In this document: piece by piece, positions 1-8,238 of the stretch
Layout of the letters: the number at the start of each line of letters is the position of its first letter
Position numbering within the stretch: the first letter of the stretch is position 1
NCBI GenBank assembly: GCA_016710635.1
Contig: JADJVL010000010.1
Span: forward strand, 62,001-126,000
Reading direction: 5' to 3'
Source: Holophagaceae bacterium
Lineage (GTDB): Bacteria; Acidobacteriota; Holophagae; Holophagales; Holophagaceae
DNA length: 64,000 nucleotides
Translations under genes and position numbers: made by a program
The notes under the pieces: generated by a model
The model's database searches: none
Seen by the model: only the letters and a program-made list of their open reading frames with translations
What the model was told of the DNA's origin: nothing

Positions 1-3000
1 GGGGTCACGGACACCGAGCTGCTGCCGGAGACTGCGCCGTTCTGCACGCTGGTGGCGGTGATGGTGAAGGGCCCGGCGGTGTTCGGGGCCGTCCACTGGC
101 CCGCGGCGTTGATGGAGCCGCCGCTGGCGCTCCAGTTCACGGCCTGGCTGTAGCTGCCGGTGCCCGTGACGGTGGCGGTGAAGGTCGTGGTGCTCAGGCC
201 CGCCACCGTGGGATCCAGCGGCGATACGGTGACGCCGGTGACGGTGCTGACGGGGTCCGTGACCGTGAGGAGGAAGGTGTCGGTGGCGGTGGACGCGTTG
301 CCATCGGTGACGGTGACGGTGACCGTGGCGGTGCCGACCTGGTCCGCCACGGGCGTGGCGGTGATGGTGCGGGCGGTGTCCGTGCCGGTGCCTGTCAGGA
401 GGATGCCGGTGTTGAGCAGCAGGGTCGGGTTGCTGCTGGTGGCAGTGACCGTCAGCGTGCCCGTGCCGCCCACGGTGAAGGCGATGGGGCCCGCCTGCTG
501 GTTGGCCTCGATGGACTGGCCGGAGATGTCGGAGATCGAGGCCGGAAGGTTGAAGAGATGCTTCCCGAGGTATTCGGTCTGGGTGTTCGTGGCGCTCTGG
601 ACCTTCGTGAGGGACAGGGGCGCGGTGGTGTCCGCGAGGTTCCATTCGGCGGCCAGATTGTAGGTCGCATTGGGGTTCAGCACGGTGGGCTTGCGGTAGT
701 AGGAGCGGTCCTGGCCCCAGCTCGTGCCGTCGCCGATCACATCGATGCGCGCGGCCCAGGCCACCCCGTTGGTCAGGCTGTTCGAGGAGCCTAGGATGAC
801 GAGGTCATCGCCATTGAAGTTGCAGACCGCGGTCGCGGTGACGCCAGGATCCGTGGCCACGTAGGTCGGCAGGACCGGTGCGGGGCCCGTGGCGCTGGAG
901 CGGAAGACTTTGGACGCGCCCGCCGCGAGGGTCCCGCTCAGGGCCAGGGGCGTCCCGGTGGGCGGCAGGAGGTCGGGGGTGTCGGCGTTGGCGTTGTTGA
1001 AGGCGATGAGGAAGAGCTGGGGCGCGGCCAGATCCACGGGGGTGCCGCCCACATTGGTGATCTCGATGTACTTGTCGTTGCCCGCGCCCTCGTAGTACTG
1101 GGAGATGATCACCTTGCCGGCGGGCCCGCCGGGGAGGGAGACCGTGAAGAGGAAGGTGTCCGTGGCCGTGGCCCCGGCGCCGTCGGTCACCGTGACCGTC
1201 ACCGTCGCGGTGCCGGTCTGGTCCGCGGCGGGGACGAGGGTGATGGTCCGCCCGGTGCCGCTGCCGCCGAAGGTGATGTTGGCGTCCGGCAGCAGGGTCT
1301 GGTTGCTGGAAGTGGCCGAAGGCGTCAGGAGGTTCGCGTTCGTCTCCACGTCGCCGATGGTGAAGCCCAGGTTGTTGACGGGCGTGTCCTTCAGCGTGCT
1401 CTGGTTGGGGATGTCGCTGATGGTGGGGTTCGAGTTGGTGGCTCCGGCGGGCTGCACGGTGATGAGGCGCGAGGCCTGGCCCGTGGCGGCGGTGTCGTCG
1501 GTGGCGGTGTAGGTGACCGTGTACACCACCGGCGAGGCGCCGGCGTTGTTGAAGAGGTGGCTGGGAGTCGCCGTCCCGGTGATGAGGGGGCTGCCGTCGC
1601 CGAAGTTCCAGCTGTGGCCGGTGATGGCCGTGTTGACCGTGGTGGCGGTGCCGGTGAAGTTCACGGTGGCGCCGTCCAGGACCGTGGTGTTGCTGGCGGG
1701 CTGGGTGATGTTGGCGACGACGGCGCCGGCGGCCTGATTCACCCAGATGGGGGCGGACCAGAGGAAGCGGCCGTCATCCTGGGTGACCTTGGCGTAGTAG
1801 TAGTGGTTGCCCGCCGCGGGGGTGAACGTGGCGGTGAAGGTGCCCTCGATGAGCTGCACCGTGGAGAAGGCGGTCCCGGGGACGCCCTCGTAGAACTCGA
1901 TGCGGCTCGCGCTGCGGCCGGGGGTCGTGGTGGCGTAGGCGGCCTGGAGGGTGAGGCTGCCGCCGTTGTTGATGCGGTCGCCCATGAGCGCGCCGCCGGA
2001 AGTGGTCAGCACGAGCTGGCTGCCCTTGTCCTGGGTGGCGAAGCTGCGCCGGGCCCGGATGGCGTCCAGCATGGCCGTCAGGCTCCACGGGGTGGCGTTG
2101 GGGACCAGGAGGCCCGTACGGTTGATGTTGCTCAGGCCCCAGTTGGCGCAGTGGTTGTCCTGGTTGGAGGTCGGGGCGACGTGGAAGCCCTTCTCCAGGA
2201 TCGCCTTGTAGGCGATCTCGTAGCTGCTGAGGAAGGGATCGCTCTCCGTGAGGCTCGTGGAGAAGGCGCCGCTGTTGGACACCTCGCAGAGGTACATGAC
2301 CTCATCGCCGGCGGCGGTGAAGGCGAGGTTGTTGAACTGGGAAGCCTGGGGGTGGTTGAACTGGCCGATCCAGCCCCGGGTCTGCATGGTGGCGTAGAGG
2401 GCCGGATAGTCGCTCTTGGCGGTGAAGACGCCGCCCAGGAGCTGGCCGGAACCGTTGTACTCCCAGGTGGGCAGCACGTCGGGATTGAAGATGTTGAGGT
2501 GGCCGCCGTTGCTGATGACGCCCCACTCGACGCCGTAGAGCGCCATGAAGGAGGCGTGGGCGGTGCGGTAGGCGGAGGCCGCGGAAAGGCCGGAATTGAA
2601 GAGGGCGTTGGAGACCGCGGGATCCTGGGCCGTGTTGGTCCCGGTGGAGCCGTCGTACATGTGGTTGTGCTCGGTGGTGGCGAGGTAGTCGCCGCCGGCG
2701 CTGGTGCGCATCATCTCGTAGGCTTCCGTGGGGCCCTGGGTGCCGGACTGCGGATTCTCGCCGCCGGTGCAGTTGGCCACCACCACGCCGCCGTCGGAGT
2801 GGTTGGTCTGGCTGTGGAGGTTGCCGAGGTAGACGGTGTAGGGCAGCGGGGCCGGAGCCGGTGCGGAGCCCGGGGCCGCCGCGGCGCGGGGACCGGCCGG
2901 GGACAGGGCCGGGGCCGGGGCCTTCAGGCGCGGCGCGGGACCGACGCAGACCGTCGTCTCCTGAAGGACGATCTCGTCAAGCCCCGGGGTCTCCGGAGCC

Positions 3001-3461
3001 GAGAGGTGGGCCTCCACCCGGTCCAGCTGGTTGCCGCCGGGGTAGAGCCGGTAGGCGGCCTGGGCCATGGGCCGGGCGGTGACCCGCAGGGTGTAGAAGC
3101 CGCGTTCCAGGGGCCGGCCTGCGGCGTCGGCGCCGTCCCAGGCCACGCTCTGGGTGCCTTTGCCCCCCGCCAGGAAGCTCTCGCCGTGCCAGACGCGGCG
3201 GACGCGGCCCTTGGCGTCCAGCAGCTCGAGGCGCCAGGCGCTGACGGTGCCGGTCTCGGCGTTCACGAAATCGAAGCCCATCTTCAGGGTGCGCGCCTCG
3301 CCCCGCTCGCCGACGAAGGGCGCCCAGAGGACCGCGTCGAACTCGTAGTGGTCCGGATGCGCGATCCGCACCCCCGGCGCCAGGGGCACCTGGGCGGCAA
3401 GGGGAGCTATCGGCAGGAGGCCGAGCGCGCAGAAGGACAGTTGCCGCCAGAAGGGGTTCAT
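1..3461 (-). CDS. Secreted PHP-type (CehA/McbA-like) metallohydrolase with PKD/Ig and lamin-tail domains, 3'-truncated
   Basis: The reading frame opens at the ATG at 3461-3459 (GGAG upstream) and runs without a stop to the window edge, giving at least 1153 residues. Residues 1-23 form a signal peptide. A beta-rich N-terminal region resembling a FlgD-type fold follows, then a Pro/Ala linker near residues 180-205. The PHP-like metallohydrolase domain has its first metal motif at about 214-223 (H216, H221, D223), followed by TEHNH, GHLNIF, NHP and DNH motifs as in the CehA/McbA family. A PKD-like domain with WNFGDG lies near residue 600, Ig/cadherin-like repeats rich in T-V-T-V-T-D follow, a lamin-tail (LTD) domain starts near 784, and another Ig-like domain follows. 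The family link is established for the motifs. The substrate, possibly a phosphoester or carbohydrate outside the cell, is unknown. The missing C-terminus could hold an anchoring or sorting domain. Confidence 0.85.
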   Translation of the reverse strand, partial: MNPFWRQLSFCALGLLPIAPLAAQVPLAPGVRIAHPDHYEFDAVLWAPFVGERGEARTLKMGFDFVNAETGTVSAWRLELLDAKGRVRRVWHGESFLAGGKGTQSVAWDGADAAGRPLERGFYTLRVTARPMAQAAYRLYPGGNQLDRVEAHLSAPETPGLDEIVLQETTVCVGPAPRLKAPAPALSPAGPRAAAAPGSAPAPAPLPYTVYLGNLHSQTNHSDGGVVVANCTGGENPQSGTQGPTEAYEMMRTSAGGDYLATTEHNHMYDGSTGTNTAQDPAVSNALFNSGLSAASAYRTAHASFMALYGVEWGVISNGGHLNIFNPDVLPTWEYNGSGQLLGGVFTAKSDYPALYATMQTRGWIGQFNHPQASQFNNLAFTAAGDEVMYLCEVSNSGAFSTSLTESDPFLSSYEIAYKAILEKGFHVAPTSNQDNHCANWGLSNINRTGLLVPNATPWSLTAMLDAIRARRSFATQDKGSQLVLTTSGGALMGDRINNGGSLTLQAAYATTTPGRSASRIEFYEGVPGTAFSTVQLIEGTFTATFTPAAGNHYYYAKVTQDDGRFLWSAPIWVNQAAGAVVANITQPASNTTVLDGATVNFTGTATTVNTAITGHSWNFGDGSPLITGTATPSHLFNNAGASPVVYTVTYTATDDTAATGQASRLITVQPAGATNSNPTISDIPNQSTLKDTPVNNLGFTIGDVETNANLLTPSATSSNQTLLPDANITFGGSGTGRTITLVPAADQTGTATVTVTVTDGAGATATDTFLFTVSLPGGPAGKVIISQYYEGAGNDKYIEITNVGGTPVDLAAPQLFLIAFNNANADTPDLLPPTGTPLALSGTLAAGASKVFRSSATGPAPVLPTYVATDPGVTATAVCNFNGDDLVILGSSNSLTNGVAWAARIDVIGDGTSWGQDRSYYRKPTVLNPNATYNLAAEWNLADTTAPLSLTKVQSATNTQTEYLGKHLFNLPASISDISGQSIEANQQAGPIAFTVGGTGTLTVTATSSNPTLLLNTGILLTGTGTDTARTITATPVADQVGTATVTVTVTDGNASTATDTFLLTVTDPVSTVTGVTVSPLDPTVAGLSTTTFTATVTGTGSYSQAVNWSASGGSINAAGQWTAPNTAGPFTITATSVQNGAVSGSSSVSVT

Positions 3462-3616
3462 GGGGACTCCGGTGGGTGGGTCGGATCAAGGCTGACCCTC
3501 TAGGTTCTCCAAACCACCGCCGATGAACAGTGAATTTTTGTTCACATTCGTCGCATTCCGGACTGACTCCAGGTAATCCCTTCCTGGCCTGGAGGGCACG
3601 GGTGAAAAAGCCGTCC

Positions 3617-5671
3617 TCAGCCGGGCCTGGACGGGTTTCCTGCGGGCAGCCTGAGGCTGAAGCGGGATCCCTTCGGCAGGGCCTCGAAGGCCGTGCCGCC
3701 GCCGTGCTCCTCGGCGATCTTGCGCACGATGGCGAGGCCGAGGCCCGTGCCCTTGCGCTTGGTGGAGAAGTAGGGCTCGAAGAGGCGCGCCCGGTCCTGC
3801 TCCGGCACGCCGCCGCCCTCGTCCTCCACGGTGAGCAGCACGTCGCTTCCCTGGCGGGCGCAGGCAAGGCGGATCGCGCCACCCTCCTGACCCTCCATGG
3901 CCGACAGGGCGTTGTCCACCAGGTTCACCAGGGCCCGCTTCACCATGTCGCCGTCCCACAGCACCGGCAGGGGCTCCCCGGGCGCGTCCACGGCCCAGGC
4001 CACGTCCTTGCGCACGGGCCCGTACATGGCCGCGACCTGGCGGAGCAGGTCGCCGGCATCGCAGGACCCGAAGACCGGTGCCGGCAGCTTGGCGAAGCGG
4101 GTGAAGCTGTCCACCAGCTTCGCCAGGCTCCGCACTTCTCCGAGGATGGTCTCGGCCCCCTGCTGCACGACCTCCGGATCCAGGCGGCCCTCCGCGACGC
4201 GGCGGATGAGGCGCTGGGCGGTGAGCTGGATGGGCGTGAGGGGATTCTTCACTTCGTGGGCCATGCGCCGGGCCACCTCCTGCCAGGCGGCGCGCTGCTC
4301 CGCGTTCGCCAGCAGGGTGAGATCCTCCAGCACTGCGAGGACGCCGCCCTCCACCAGGGGCGCGGCCACCGCCCGCACGGGGCGTCCTTCGCCCTCCCCG
4401 CCGATGCGCAGCTCCTCCGAGAGGGTCTGGCCGGCCTCCTTCGCCCGCTCCAGCAGGGCCGGCAGGGCGCCCAGGCGCGGCTCCTTCAGGAGGGCGCCGC
4501 CATCCTCAAGGGGCAGAGGCGCGTCCTCCAGCCCCAGCCAGCGGCGGGCCATGGGATTGCAGGTGCGCAGGGAGAGGTCCCCGCCCCAGCTCAGCACCGC
4601 CACCGGCAGGGATTCCAGGAGCTGGCCCAGGTAGGCCCGCTGGCGCTCGATGCGGGCGGCCTGAGCCTCCAGGGCGGCCCGGTTGGCCCGCAGGTCCGAG
4701 GTCATGGAATTGAAGGCGCCGGACAGGAAGGCCAACTCATCCTCGCCCTGCACGGGCAGCAGCACGTCCAGATCCCCGGTGCCCACCCGCTGGGCGGCTT
4801 TGGCCAGGGCCCGCACCGGCTCGCTGATGGTGTTGGAGATGGTGAGGCCGATCCAGACGGCGGCGAAGAGCGTGAGCAGGGTGAGAAAGAGGAAGGTGCT
4901 CTGGGGCAGGGTGGTGAGGGCTTCCCGGAAGTGGGTGATCTGGCCGGACTCCGCCGAGCGCGTGGCCAGGCGGCCCTGGGCCTCCAGGTACCCGCGGCCG
5001 ATGAAGACGCCCGCCACCCGAGGCCCCGAGGCCCGCAGCATCCAGCGTCCGGCGGCCTGATCCACCAGGCCCAGGTCGAAGCGGTCGGGAGCCCGGAGGC
5101 CTTCCCGCACCGCCACGCGGAAGGGACGGCCCTGGGCGTCCAGTTCCGCCACCAGGTCGAGGCCCGCCTCGATCCGCAGCTGCTCGGGCTCGCCCTGCCG
5201 GAGGTCGAGGAAGTGGCGCGCCGCGCCCTCCAGCCGCGCCTGCACCTGGCCTTCGAAGGCCACGCCCACCACCCGGCCGTCCCGGATGATCTCCTGCACT
5301 TCCGGGCGGAACCAGCGCTCCACGTTCTTGGCGATGAAGTCCCGACCCACGAGGTAGAGCATGAGGCTCGGCAGGATGCCCACGGCGAAGAGCGCCAGCA
5401 CGAGGCGGGTGCGGATCCGCGAGCCCAGGATGCCGCTGCGCCGCTCGAAGTAGAGCTTGGCGAGGCTGCGGGCCACGATGAAGAGGAGGCTGCCGATGGC
5501 CAGCACGTTGGCGAGGCCCAGGGCCAGCAGGGCCCAGCGGGAGGGCGCGTCGATGCCCGTTTCCACCTGCGTGGAGATGAGCTTGTAGGCCTTGAAGAAG
5601 ATCCAGCTCAGCACGGCGAGCCCCGCCGCCACGTAGAGGCGGGTGAGCTCGCGGTCGCGCTTCACGGTCAT
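3617..5671 (-). CDS. NtrY-like membrane sensor histidine kinase
   Basis: This 684-residue kinase has the NtrY layout. Three N-terminal membrane segments lie near residues 12-30, 46-66 and 88-110, followed by an extracytoplasmic region and a fourth segment near 265-285. A HAMP linker, a PAS-like domain around 350-440, a HisKA domain and a HATPase_c domain complete it. The phosphoacceptor is His472 in the MAHEVKNPLTP motif. The N box (LVDNALSAM), G1 box (DEGGGVP) and G2 box (GTGLGLAIV) are intact, so it should be active. It lies 25 bases downstream of rimI and is probably co-transcribed with tsaB-rimI. No NtrX-type response regulator is visible nearby, so its partner must be elsewhere. The signal is unknown; nitrogen status is only suggested by family resemblance. 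Confidence 0.9.
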   Translation of the reverse strand: MTVKRDRELTRLYVAAGLAVLSWIFFKAYKLISTQVETGIDAPSRWALLALGLANVLAIGSLLFIVARSLAKLYFERRSGILGSRIRTRLVLALFAVGILPSLMLYLVGRDFIAKNVERWFRPEVQEIIRDGRVVGVAFEGQVQARLEGAARHFLDLRQGEPEQLRIEAGLDLVAELDAQGRPFRVAVREGLRAPDRFDLGLVDQAAGRWMLRASGPRVAGVFIGRGYLEAQGRLATRSAESGQITHFREALTTLPQSTFLFLTLLTLFAAVWIGLTISNTISEPVRALAKAAQRVGTGDLDVLLPVQGEDELAFLSGAFNSMTSDLRANRAALEAQAARIERQRAYLGQLLESLPVAVLSWGGDLSLRTCNPMARRWLGLEDAPLPLEDGGALLKEPRLGALPALLERAKEAGQTLSEELRIGGEGEGRPVRAVAAPLVEGGVLAVLEDLTLLANAEQRAAWQEVARRMAHEVKNPLTPIQLTAQRLIRRVAEGRLDPEVVQQGAETILGEVRSLAKLVDSFTRFAKLPAPVFGSCDAGDLLRQVAAMYGPVRKDVAWAVDAPGEPLPVLWDGDMVKRALVNLVDNALSAMEGQEGGAIRLACARQGSDVLLTVEDEGGGVPEQDRARLFEPYFSTKRKGTGLGLAIVRKIAEEHGGGTAFEALPKGSRFSLRLPAGNPSRPG

Positions 5672-5696
5672 GGTCCGGGCTTCTCCTGGCTACAGG

Positions 5697-6140
5697 CTAC
5701 CTGTTCCCGGTTCCGGGCCCCGCATCCTGGCCCAGCGCCTTGAGGTAGCAGGCCGCGTCTTCGCCGTCCTTGTAGTAGGCCTTCCGCAGGCCGGCCTCCC
5801 GCCAGCCTTCCGCCACGTAGAGGGCGCGGGCGGCGGCGTTGGACACCCGCACTTCCAGGAGCAGGGTCCGGATGCCTTCGCCGCGCAGGTCGCGTTCGGA
5901 AGCCTGCAGCAACGCGGCGGCGAGCCCGGCCCGGCGATGGGCGGGATGGACCGCGATGCGCAGCAGTTCCGCCTCTTCCGCAGGAACGTTCGCCCGCCAG
6001 ACGGCGAAGGCCCGGCCCGGCGCCAGGAGGGCCACTTCCCCGTCCACGAGGATGCGCCAGCTGTCCCCGAAGAGTTCCAGGTCCAGGGCCTCCATCCATT
6101 CGGGAAAGGCGCTGCCGGGTCCGAGGCGCTGCAGCTCCAT
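5697..6140 (-). CDS. rimI: Ribosomal-protein-alanine N-acetyltransferase RimI
   Basis: This 147-residue GNAT-fold acetyltransferase has the acetyl-CoA binding segment HPAHRRAGLAAALL (the RxxGxA/G signature) and the C-terminal ARALYVAEGW motif typical of RimI. RimI acetylates the N-terminal alanine of ribosomal protein S18. The ATG at 6140 overlaps the tsaB stop codon by one base (TGATG). The tsaB-rimI pairing is a classic arrangement and supports the call and the start. The family assignment is strong, but the exact substrate protein is inferred. Confidence 0.85.
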   Translation of the reverse strand: MELQRLGPGSAFPEWMEALDLELFGDSWRILVDGEVALLAPGRAFAVWRANVPAEEAELLRIAVHPAHRRAGLAAALLQASERDLRGEGIRTLLLEVRVSNAAARALYVAEGWREAGLRKAYYKDGEDAACYLKALGQDAGPGTGNR

Positions 6141-6838
6141 CAGCGGTGCAGGCCCGTGCGCAGGCCCGCGTGCAGGTGCTTCGCCGCTTCGGGGAAGTTC
6201 ACCTCCGCGTCCGTGGCCCGCAGGTAGAAGGGGCGCAAGGGCCGTTCGGCCTCCCGCCCGGCGCAGGCGCGGGTCAGCGCTTCCAGACCCTTCAGGGTGG
6301 CGGCGCCTTCGTCCCCCAGGGCCAGCATGGGCCGGGGCATCGCCGCGGCGGCCCTGGCGGCGAAGCCCGCGGGCGCCCACCAGTCCGCGTCGCCAAGGCG
6401 TCCAGGCAGGTCGCCGAGGGTGGCCTTCCCCGCCTCGGCGGTGGCCTGTCCCGCGGCCCAGGGCTGCAGGAAGGCTTCACCGCGCTGGCCGTCGAGGACG
6501 ATCCAGACGGCGCCGCCCTGCCCCGCCTCCAGCAGCGCGCGCGCCCGCAGTTCGAAGGCGGAGAAGCCCCAGGTGGGGAGGCCCGCCAGGGCCAGGCCCT
6601 CGGCGGTGGCCACGCCGATGCGCAGGCTCGTGAAGCCCCCGGGACCCACGCAGCAGGCCACGCCGGACAGGTCCGCGGGCCGGGCCCCGGCTGCGGCGAA
6701 AAGGCCGTCCAGGCTGGGCATCAAGGCGAGGCTGTGGCTGTTGCCCACGCCCACTTCCACGCGCCGGGCGTGGGCGCGGTCCCCGTCCACCAGGACCAGA
6801 TGGAGGAACTCGGTGGTGGTGTCGAGGCCGAGGAGCAT
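6140..6838 (-). CDS. tsaB: tRNA threonylcarbamoyladenosine biosynthesis protein TsaB
   Basis: This 232-residue member of the ASKHA/Kae1-like family begins MLLGLDTTTEFLHL and carries the TsaB signature VGPGGFTSLRIGVATAEGLA. TsaB is the non-catalytic partner of TsaD in forming t6A at position 37 of ANN-decoding tRNAs. It normally acts with TsaD and TsaE in the cytoplasm, and neither is present here. It is translationally coupled to rimI through a one-base stop/start overlap. The length matches the family (about 220-240). Confidence 0.92.
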   Translation of the reverse strand: MLLGLDTTTEFLHLVLVDGDRAHARRVEVGVGNSHSLALMPSLDGLFAAAGARPADLSGVACCVGPGGFTSLRIGVATAEGLALAGLPTWGFSAFELRARALLEAGQGGAVWIVLDGQRGEAFLQPWAAGQATAEAGKATLGDLPGRLGDADWWAPAGFAARAAAAMPRPMLALGDEGAATLKGLEALTRACAGREAERPLRPFYLRATDAEVNFPEAAKHLHAGLRTGLHR

Positions 6839-6940
6839 TTTTTCAGGCTACAGGCTTCAGGCTGCCTTGTTGATTGCGCTTTCGTCGTGCCGACCGCCGC
6901 CCCGGGGCTCCCGGACGCGCCTCTCGTCTGGCGGGATACA

Positions 6941-6966
6941 AAAAGGCGGCCCGAAGGCCGCCTTTT
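6941..6966. terminator. Strong bidirectional hairpin terminator after rpmB
   Basis: There is a perfect 11-bp inverted repeat: AAAAGGCGGCC, loop CGAA, GGCCGCCTTTT. The A-run and T-run flanking the GC stem make it a textbook rho-independent terminator in either direction. It lies 16 bases past the rpmB stop codon and separates rpmB from tsaB. Confidence 0.9.
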
Positions 6967-6982
6967 GCAGGATCGGATCCGT

Positions 6983-7213
6983 TCAGGCCGCGGTCTTGGG
7001 GCGGCTCAGGCTCGCGGTGCCCTTGGGGGCCTTCACGATCTTGCCGGCCTGAATGCAGCTGGTGCACACGCGAAGGCGCTTGGCGGCGCCGTTCACGAGG
7101 GCCCGGACCTCCTGGAGGTTCGGATTCCAGCGGCGCTTGGTGATGTTGTTGGCGTGGCTGACGTTGTTGCCGAACTGGGGCTTCTTGCCGCAGAGCTCGC
7201 ACTGACGGGACAT
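6983..7213 (-). CDS. rpmB: 50S ribosomal protein L28
   Basis: This 76-residue protein matches L28 throughout (SRQCELCGKKP, GNNVSHANNITKRRW, VRALVNGAAKRLRVC). It is the zinc-binding C+ type, with CxxC pairs at residues 5/8 and 50/53. The ATG at 7213 is chosen because a GAGGT Shine-Dalgarno lies 6 bases upstream and homologues begin MSRxCxxCGK. The reading frame extends 11 codons further upstream but without a ribosome site. It is a single-gene unit with its own terminator and a probable promoter at 7255-7282. Confidence 0.95.
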   Translation of the reverse strand: MSRQCELCGKKPQFGNNVSHANNITKRRWNPNLQEVRALVNGAAKRLRVCTSCIQAGKIVKAPKGTASLSRPKTAA

Positions 7214-7254
7214 GGCATACCTCGGAACTGGACTTGGTCTGACCAAAGATCGTT

Positions 7255-7282
7255 AGTCTACCAGCCTGAACCCGGAACTCAA
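7255..7282 (-). promoter_or_regulatory. Probable sigma70-type promoter of rpmB
   Basis: On the minus strand, TTGAGT (7282-7277) and TAGACT (7260-7255) are separated by 16 bases and lie about 42 bases upstream of the rpmB start. The palindrome TTGGTC-T-GACCAA (7234-7246) lies between this promoter and the start codon and could be an operator. The promoter overlaps the ribosome site of the divergent dprA. The match is reasonable but not experimentally supported. Confidence 0.4.
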
Positions 7283-7293
7283 GGACGAAAAAC

Positions 7294-8142
7294 GTGCTGC
7301 CCGCCGACCACCTGGACCTGCTGGCGATGGCCTTCGCCATCCTCCCATGGCCCGAGGCCCGCAAGGCGGCGCTCTGGGAACTGGCGCAGGGAGAAGGCCG
7401 GGTGCCCGCAGGTGTGGCGGACCTTGATCGGGTGGCCGCCGACCTGCCCCGCCGCAAGGCGGAGGCCCTAAGCCGGGGTGCGCGGCTCCTGCTGCCCTCG
7501 GACCCGGAGGTCGCGGCTCTGATGGCGTCCCTGCCCTATCCCGTGGCCCTGTGGGTGCGGGGCACGCTGCCGCCTCCGGGCCCGCGCCTCGCGGTGGTGG
7601 GGGCGCGAAAGGCCACGGGGATCGGGCTGGCCCGGGCCCGGGCCTGGTGCAAGACCTTCGCCGAGGCGGGGGTGGCGGTGCTGTCGGGCCTGGCCCGGGG
7701 CATCGACGGCGCGGCCCACGAAGGGGCGCTGGAAGCCGCCGGCCCGAACGGCCAGAGCCTCGGCCGCACCTGGGGCGTCCTCGGCTCGGGCCTGGACCAT
7801 CCCTACCCGCCGGAGCACCGGGACCTGATGGCGCGCATGGTGGTCTCCGGAGGCGGCGTGCTCACGCCCTTCCCGCCGGAAGCCCTGCCGCAGAAGTGGC
7901 ACTTCCCGCGGCGCAACCTGCTGCTTGCTGCGTGGACGGAGGGCGTGCTGGTCATCGAGGCGGCCACGCGCTCCGGCTCTTTGGTGACGGCGAAGCTCGC
8001 CGCGGACCTGGGCCGGGAAGTCTGGGCCTGCCCCGGCGGCCCGGAGGAGCCTTTGAGCGAGGGTCCCAACGGCCTTTTGCGGGACGGCGCGCGGCTGGTG
8101 CGAAATCCCTTGGATCTCCTTGAAGATCTTGGACTTGGATAG
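7294..8142 (+). CDS. dprA: DNA-processing protein DprA (Smf)
   Basis: This 282-residue protein has an N-terminal helical region and a Rossmann-like DprA core from about residue 95. Diagnostic motifs are VVGARKATGIGLARA, SGLARGIDGAAHEGAL, LGSGLDHPYPPEH and FPRRNLLLAAW. DprA binds incoming single-stranded DNA during natural transformation and loads RecA. It uses a GTG start with AAGGA 7 bases upstream. At 282 residues it is compact: the C-terminal winged-helix domain found in many homologues is absent or very reduced. Only 96 bases separate it from topA, a common dprA-topA order. Confidence 0.92.
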   Translation: MLPADHLDLLAMAFAILPWPEARKAALWELAQGEGRVPAGVADLDRVAADLPRRKAEALSRGARLLLPSDPEVAALMASLPYPVALWVRGTLPPPGPRLAVVGARKATGIGLARARAWCKTFAEAGVAVLSGLARGIDGAAHEGALEAAGPNGQSLGRTWGVLGSGLDHPYPPEHRDLMARMVVSGGGVLTPFPPEALPQKWHFPRRNLLLAAWTEGVLVIEAATRSGSLVTAKLAADLGREVWACPGGPEEPLSEGPNGLLRDGARLVRNPLDLLEDLGLG

Positions 8143-8146
8143 TGCT

Positions 8147-8170
8147 CCTCGCGCGTACGCGTACGCGAGG
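8147..8170. repeat. GC-rich inverted repeat between dprA and topA
   Basis: CCTCGCG (8147-8153) and CGCGAGG (8164-8170) flank a CG/TA-alternating core containing two GTACGC units. It sits just after the dprA stop and has no T-run, so it is a weak terminator candidate and may instead be an operator for the topA promoter immediately downstream. Confidence 0.45.
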
Positions 8171-8177
8171 GGTCCGC

Positions 8178-8206
8178 TTGACAAGCCTCGGGGCCCTGGG
8201 TTCATG
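8178..8206 (+). promoter_or_regulatory. Possible topA promoter
   Basis: A perfect -35 hexamer TTGACA (8178-8183) is followed after 17 bases by a weak -10, TTCATG (8201-8206), about 32 bases before the topA start. The -35 is the best consensus match in this stretch; the -10 is poor. Confidence 0.4.
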
Positions 8207-8238
8207 ATCCGTTCCTTATAGATGTCTGGGGGTCCCCG

